Origin: Acidobacteriota bacterium
Lineage (GTDB): Bacteria; Acidobacteriota; Polarisedimenticolia; Gp22-AA2
Reading direction: 5' to 3'
NCBI GenBank assembly: GCA_016177515.1
Contig: JACOUZ010000097.1
Coordinates: forward strand, 1 to 5,477
Length of the DNA stretch: 5,477 bases
This document shows positions 4,809-5,477 of this stretch, in pieces. The position numbers and the translations under genes were made by a program. Position 1 is the stretch's first letter, and each line of letters opens with the position of its first letter. The notes below the pieces were generated by a model. The model saw only the letters and a program-made list of their open reading frames with translations. It had not been told where the DNA came from and made no database searches.

Positions 4809-5477
4809 TCACCCTCCGCGCACCGAGGCAAGCAGTGCGTCGAAGCGCGCGCGGTTCGCCTCCATCGTCTTCTCCGGGCCGGTGCACTTGAAGAACCAGT
4901 TGGCTTCCGGCCCCGGCACGATCGCCCCGAGCAGCATGTAGTCCGGCTTCGCCTGGGGCTCGGGGCCGCCTCCCATCGACATCGGCGAGGCCGTGTAGGT
5001 TCCCCTGACCTCGGCCCGGCTGATGGCGAGCGCGCCGGCCTTCATCTCCGAGAACTTCGGCGGAGTCGATCCCCGGCCGGTGAACTGGGTGGCCCAACGG
5101 TCGAGGTTGGATTTCGCGTCGCCCCCTTGCCCCGCGCCGAAATAGTAGACGACGCACTCGCCGTCCTCTTTGTCTCCCGGCGCCGCGGGCAGCCGGTACT
5201 GCGCCTTGCGCATCCCGGATTTCGGCGGCTCCTCCGTCCACTCCCTGGGGACCGTCCAGGTCAGCTCGCCCGGGGCGGCGCCCGCCGCCTGTCCGGTCAA
5301 GGTGGGATGGTGCGAAGGTAGAGGGCTGATGGGAAGAACCGTCCCCTCGGCCATCGGGCTCGCGCTCCCCGGCGCGATGGGCGCCGCAGCGCTTTCCGGA
5401 GCGGGGGCGGTCGTGCGCGTTTCCTGCCCGCCGCCACAAGCGACCGATCCCAGGACCATGGACGCAACCAAGAGCGC
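4809..5477 (-). CDS. Putative lipoprotein of unknown function, 5' end cut by window
   Basis: The frame is open to the right edge, so the true start is probably just outside. The visible N-terminus, ALLVASMVLGSVACGGG, looks like the hydrophobic part of a lipoprotein signal with the modified cysteine at 5436-5438. The -3 residue is Ser, which is not the best lipobox. A low-complexity linker rich in A, P, S and T follows for about 55 residues. A compact domain of about 150 residues then fills the rest, with the landmarks LTWTVPREW, MRKAQYRLP, VVYYFGAGQGG, NLDRWATQF and NWFFKCTGP near the end. I recall similar hypothetical lipoproteins in other high-GC environmental bacteria but know no function. 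Two further cysteines lie in the domain. The gene ends 1 nt before the PLP-enzyme start, so they are probably co-transcribed. The promoter is outside the window. Confidence 0.82.
   Translation of the reverse strand, partial: ALLVASMVLGSVACGGGQETRTTAPAPESAAAPIAPGSASPMAEGTVLPISPLPSHHPTLTGQAAGAAPGELTWTVPREWTEEPPKSGMRKAQYRLPAAPGDKEDGECVVYYFGAGQGGDAKSNLDRWATQFTGRGSTPPKFSEMKAGALAISRAEVRGTYTASPMSMGGGPEPQAKPDYMLLGAIVPGPEANWFFKCTGPEKTMEANRARFDALLASVRGG
4813..4817 (-). promoter_or_regulatory. Ribosome binding site of the PLP-enzyme gene
   Basis: The minus strand reads GGAGGGTGACATG. GGAGG lies 5 nt before the ATG at 4807 and overlaps the end of the upstream ORF, whose TGA sits between the site and the start. 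This supports the shorter start and translational coupling of the two genes. Confidence 0.75.

Noticed and set aside
4808..4831. Upstream ATG at 4831 for the PLP enzyme
   Set aside because: It would overlap the lipoprotein gene and add eight residues outside the family's usual N-terminus. GGAGG correctly spaced for 4807 settles the start.
3839..4891. 350-residue plus-strand ORF
   Set aside because: Antisense shadow of the PLP enzyme. Composition dominated by R, H, D, A and P, with no motif.
1..5477. GATC density across the whole window as a designed signal
   Set aside because: GATC is frequent in many genes here because Asp, Ile and Arg codons in G+C-rich sequence create it. Without a computed expectation I cannot claim enrichment.
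1..5477. CRISPR array, tRNA, rRNA, insertion sequence or attachment site
   Set aside because: No regularly spaced repeats, cloverleaf-like sequence, terminal inverted repeats or transposase/integrase motifs were seen. The only repeats are the degenerate FG-GAP codon patterns within 1470-3170.

Overview
This is a G+C-rich window (about 70% by eye) with strong G/C preference at third codon positions. It holds four complete or nearly complete minus-strand genes in two tandem pairs, one plus-strand DNA methyltransferase gene, and a poorly coding left end. The gene content is chromosomal and suggests a high-GC, Gram-negative-type environmental bacterium with an outer membrane. A lipoprotein with seven FG-GAP repeats and an ASPIC/UnbV domain, and a second putative lipoprotein, fit Acidobacteriota, Myxococcota, Gemmatimonadota or related metagenomic phyla. 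The sequence alone does not settle the phylum.

Layout, left to right. Positions 1-108 read on the minus strand as a coding-like fragment resembling the GIDE domain. It runs off the left edge and has no convincing start. Positions 109-345 show no gene. A weak plus-strand promoter candidate (346-374) precedes a small putative ORF (427-636). Its stop overlaps by 4 nt the start of a complete D12-class DNA adenine methyltransferase (633-1469) that keeps the GATC-recognition residues of E. coli Dam. The methylase converges directly on the next gene, and the palindrome TGATCA supplies both stop codons with no base between them.

On the minus strand, pair A runs from a good promoter candidate (TGGACA-N17-TATTCT, 3817-3845). 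It contains a 193-residue secreted, helical, histidine-containing protein of unknown function (3189-3770) and, 18 nt downstream, the ASPIC/UnbV lipoprotein (1470-3170). Pair B lies upstream on the same strand. It contains a putative lipoprotein truncated by the right edge (4809-5477) and, 1 nt after its stop, a cysteine-synthase-like PLP enzyme (3884-4807) with an unusual substrate loop.

Pair A looks like an exported two-protein unit. Pair B is probably translationally coupled, but its joint role is unknown. A GATC site lies in the spacer of the pair A promoter, so the neighbouring Dam-like enzyme could in principle affect it. I see no transposase, integrase, CRISPR array, tRNA or rRNA, and no clearly novel system. 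The items most worth a second look are the promoter GATC, the uncharacterised secreted proteins, the variant PLP loop and the Dam-coupled small ORF.
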